Translations under genes and position numbers: made by a program
Shown: positions 5,487 to 6,814 of the stretch, one piece after another
Layout: each line of letters starts with the position of its first letter
Numbering within the stretch: the first letter of the stretch is position 1
Notes under the pieces: model-generated
The model's input: only the letters and a program-made list of their open reading frames with translations
Database searches by the model: none
Told to the model about the DNA's origin: nothing
NCBI GenBank assembly: GCA_011620705.1
Contig: WOYR01000173.1
Coordinates: 1-6,814 of the forward strand
Direction of reading: 5' to 3'
Source: Microbacteriaceae bacterium
Lineage (GTDB): Bacteria > Actinomycetota > Actinomycetes > Actinomycetales > Microbacteriaceae
Length of the DNA stretch: 6,814 nucleotides

Positions 5487-6814
5487 GCGCCCGCGCCGCG
5501 GGCGGCGTGCTCCGCCGCCGCGCCAAGCTGGCCGTTGCCTCTGCGCTGACCGGATTCCTCGTGCTCGCCGGCACGACGGCCGGGTTCGCGTACTTGACCG
5601 CGAGCGGCACCGTGAGCTCCACGGTCGGCGCGGCGGCGCTCAGCCTGAGCACCACCAACTTCACGTCGGTCGGCTACACCTTCGGCAACGACAGCCTCGT
5701 CACGACCGGCAGCGTCACGGTCACCAACACGACCGCCACCAGCAGCACCCAGAGCGGCGCGGTGAGCCTGACCTTCGGGCCCGCATCATCCGCGGCCATG
5801 GCAGACAAGGTCGCGCTGACCCTGTGGACCACCGCGTCCGCGGCGAATTGCACCGCGGGTGCGACCGTGCCGACGGGGGCGACCACCGCCCTATGGTCGG
5901 CATCCACGGTCATCACCGCGACGCTGGCGAAGAACGCCAGCGTCATCTACTGCGTGCGCAGTTCGATCAGCTCGCGCGAGACGGTGGCGAACAGCGGAGG
6001 ATCGCTGAGCTTCGAACCCCGGATCAACGGCACGATCACGGTCGGCAACTTCACCGGGAGCGCCAGCGCGACCACGACCCAGTCGACCCGGTACATCTAT
6101 CCGGCGTCGACCGCCGATGCCACCCACTGGAACTGGATCCGCCCGAACTTCGCCGCCGACTACTGCCTCGACGTCTCGGGCGGCGGCGGGAGCACCGGCA
6201 CGATCGTGATCTCATACAGCTGCAAGAACAACGGCGCCTCGAACGAGAATTGGAAGTTCACGGCGAGCGGCTCGACGGGCTACTACACGATCCAGCCGCG
6301 CAGCGCGACCGGACTGCGGGCCGACGACAACAGCACCAGAGCATCGGGCGGCAGCATCACGGTCAACACAGCGGCCGGCACCCCGGCGACCGCCACCAAC
6401 CAGCAGTGGCAGCTGCAGCTGGTATCCGCCGGCATCTATCAGCTGGTCAACGCCTACTCCGGAATGTGCCTCACCTCGCCGAGCGGCACGGCCCAGAATC
6501 TCGGAAACCTGACGCAGGCGCCGTGCAACGGCAGCGTGTCACAGCAGTTCATCGTGTCGCAGGCCTTCGAGAACTTCGGCTGCACCGCCTCTGGCGGCAA
6601 TTGGGTGTGGTCGTGGAGCTCGGTGAGCACCGGTCCGTACCACTTGCTCGTGACCCACGGCACCACCACGACCGAGTTGGCGGCCACCGAGGCGACGGCG
6701 AGCGGCGCGACGCTCGCGTACAGCGCAGTCAACTACGGCAACGGCAAGTACGACGTCTCCTTCGTCGACGGTCTCGGCACCGCCGTTGGCGGCGGAACCA
6801 TCACGGTGTCTGGG
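5483..6814 (+). CDS. exported SipW-type protein with ricin-type lectin domain (C-terminus cut by window edge)
   Basis: In view are 444 codons with no stop. A basic start (RRRAK) and hydrophobic segment (about 15-38) run into GTTAGFAYLTASG, another SipW-type signal. Residues 45-200 form a Ser/Thr-rich beta domain with C123 (ANCTAG) and C157 (IYCVR), matching the cysteine pair of the preceding protein. Residues about 213-358 form a ricin-type beta-trefoil. Its three QxW-like repeats are NENWKF (254-259), NQQWQL (306-311) and SQQFIV (353-358), the last with Phe for Trp. Cysteine pairs C228/C247 and C329/C348 have equal 19-residue spacing; the middle repeat has none. The usual sugar-contact Asp is present as D230, perhaps D281 or D282 in the second repeat, but Thr replaces it in the third. 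Residues 359-444 are beta-rich and unassigned. AGGTG lies five bases before the ATG, which overlaps the previous stop. Probable role: carbohydrate-binding surface adhesin. Confidence 0.85.
   Translation, partial: MSARAAGGVLRRRAKLAVASALTGFLVLAGTTAGFAYLTASGTVSSTVGAAALSLSTTNFTSVGYTFGNDSLVTTGSVTVTNTTATSSTQSGAVSLTFGPASSAAMADKVALTLWTTASAANCTAGATVPTGATTALWSASTVITATLAKNASVIYCVRSSISSRETVANSGGSLSFEPRINGTITVGNFTGSASATTTQSTRYIYPASTADATHWNWIRPNFAADYCLDVSGGGGSTGTIVISYSCKNNGASNENWKFTASGSTGYYTIQPRSATGLRADDNSTRASGGSITVNTAAGTPATATNQQWQLQLVSAGIYQLVNAYSGMCLTSPSGTAQNLGNLTQAPCNGSVSQQFIVSQAFENFGCTASGGNWVWSWSSVSTGPYHLLVTHGTTTTELAATEATASGATLAYSAVNYGNGKYDVSFVDGLGTAVGGGTITVSG

Noticed and set aside
1..6814. tRNA, rRNA, CRISPR array, insertion sequence or phage attachment site
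   Set aside because: No cloverleaf, repeat-spacer pattern, transposase frame or terminal inverted repeats were seen in reading the window.

Overview
The window looks like chromosomal DNA from a high-GC Gram-positive actinobacterium. The genes are GC-rich throughout, the GlgE maltosyltransferase is of the actinobacterial type, and the start and stop overlaps are tight. The habit of using CAT-CC and GGATGC-type words recalls Microbacteriaceae, but that placement is an impression, not a measurement.

Left part (1-3772, minus strand): a two-gene alpha-glucan unit, glgE followed by glgB. The stop of glgE and the start of glgB share one base (TGATG). GlgE extends alpha-1,4-glucan with maltose from maltose-1-phosphate, and GlgB adds alpha-1,6 branches. 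GlgE is complete. GlgB runs off the left edge after 581 codons, but all three catalytic residues are present. No treS, pep2 or glgM is visible; they would lie elsewhere.

Middle (3773-4192): a 420-base divergent control region. On the glgE side it holds two perfect 10-bp inverted repeats whose centres are exactly 21 bp apart, and a possible leaderless promoter abutting the glgE start. On the other side it holds a direct repeat (CTCTA..TGGGGG), a plausible promoter with a palindrome in its spacer, and a hairpin just upstream of a ribosome binding site.

Right part (4193-6814, plus strand): three consecutive genes for exported proteins with SipW/TasA-type alternate signal peptides. The first is a 185-residue cysteine-free TasA-like protein. 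A strong stem-loop separates it from the second gene, a 203-residue protein with one cysteine pair. The third overlaps the second by ATGA and is cut by the right edge; it adds a three-fold ricin-type (beta-trefoil) lectin domain and a further beta-rich segment of unknown kind. This has the look of a surface fibre or adhesin cluster: an abundant subunit, an accessory subunit and a lectin-bearing partner. The cognate SipW-like signal peptidase is not in the window and would be expected nearby. The lectin cluster faces an alpha-glucan operon across a shared control region, which raises the untested possibility that the secreted lectin binds glucan made by its neighbour.
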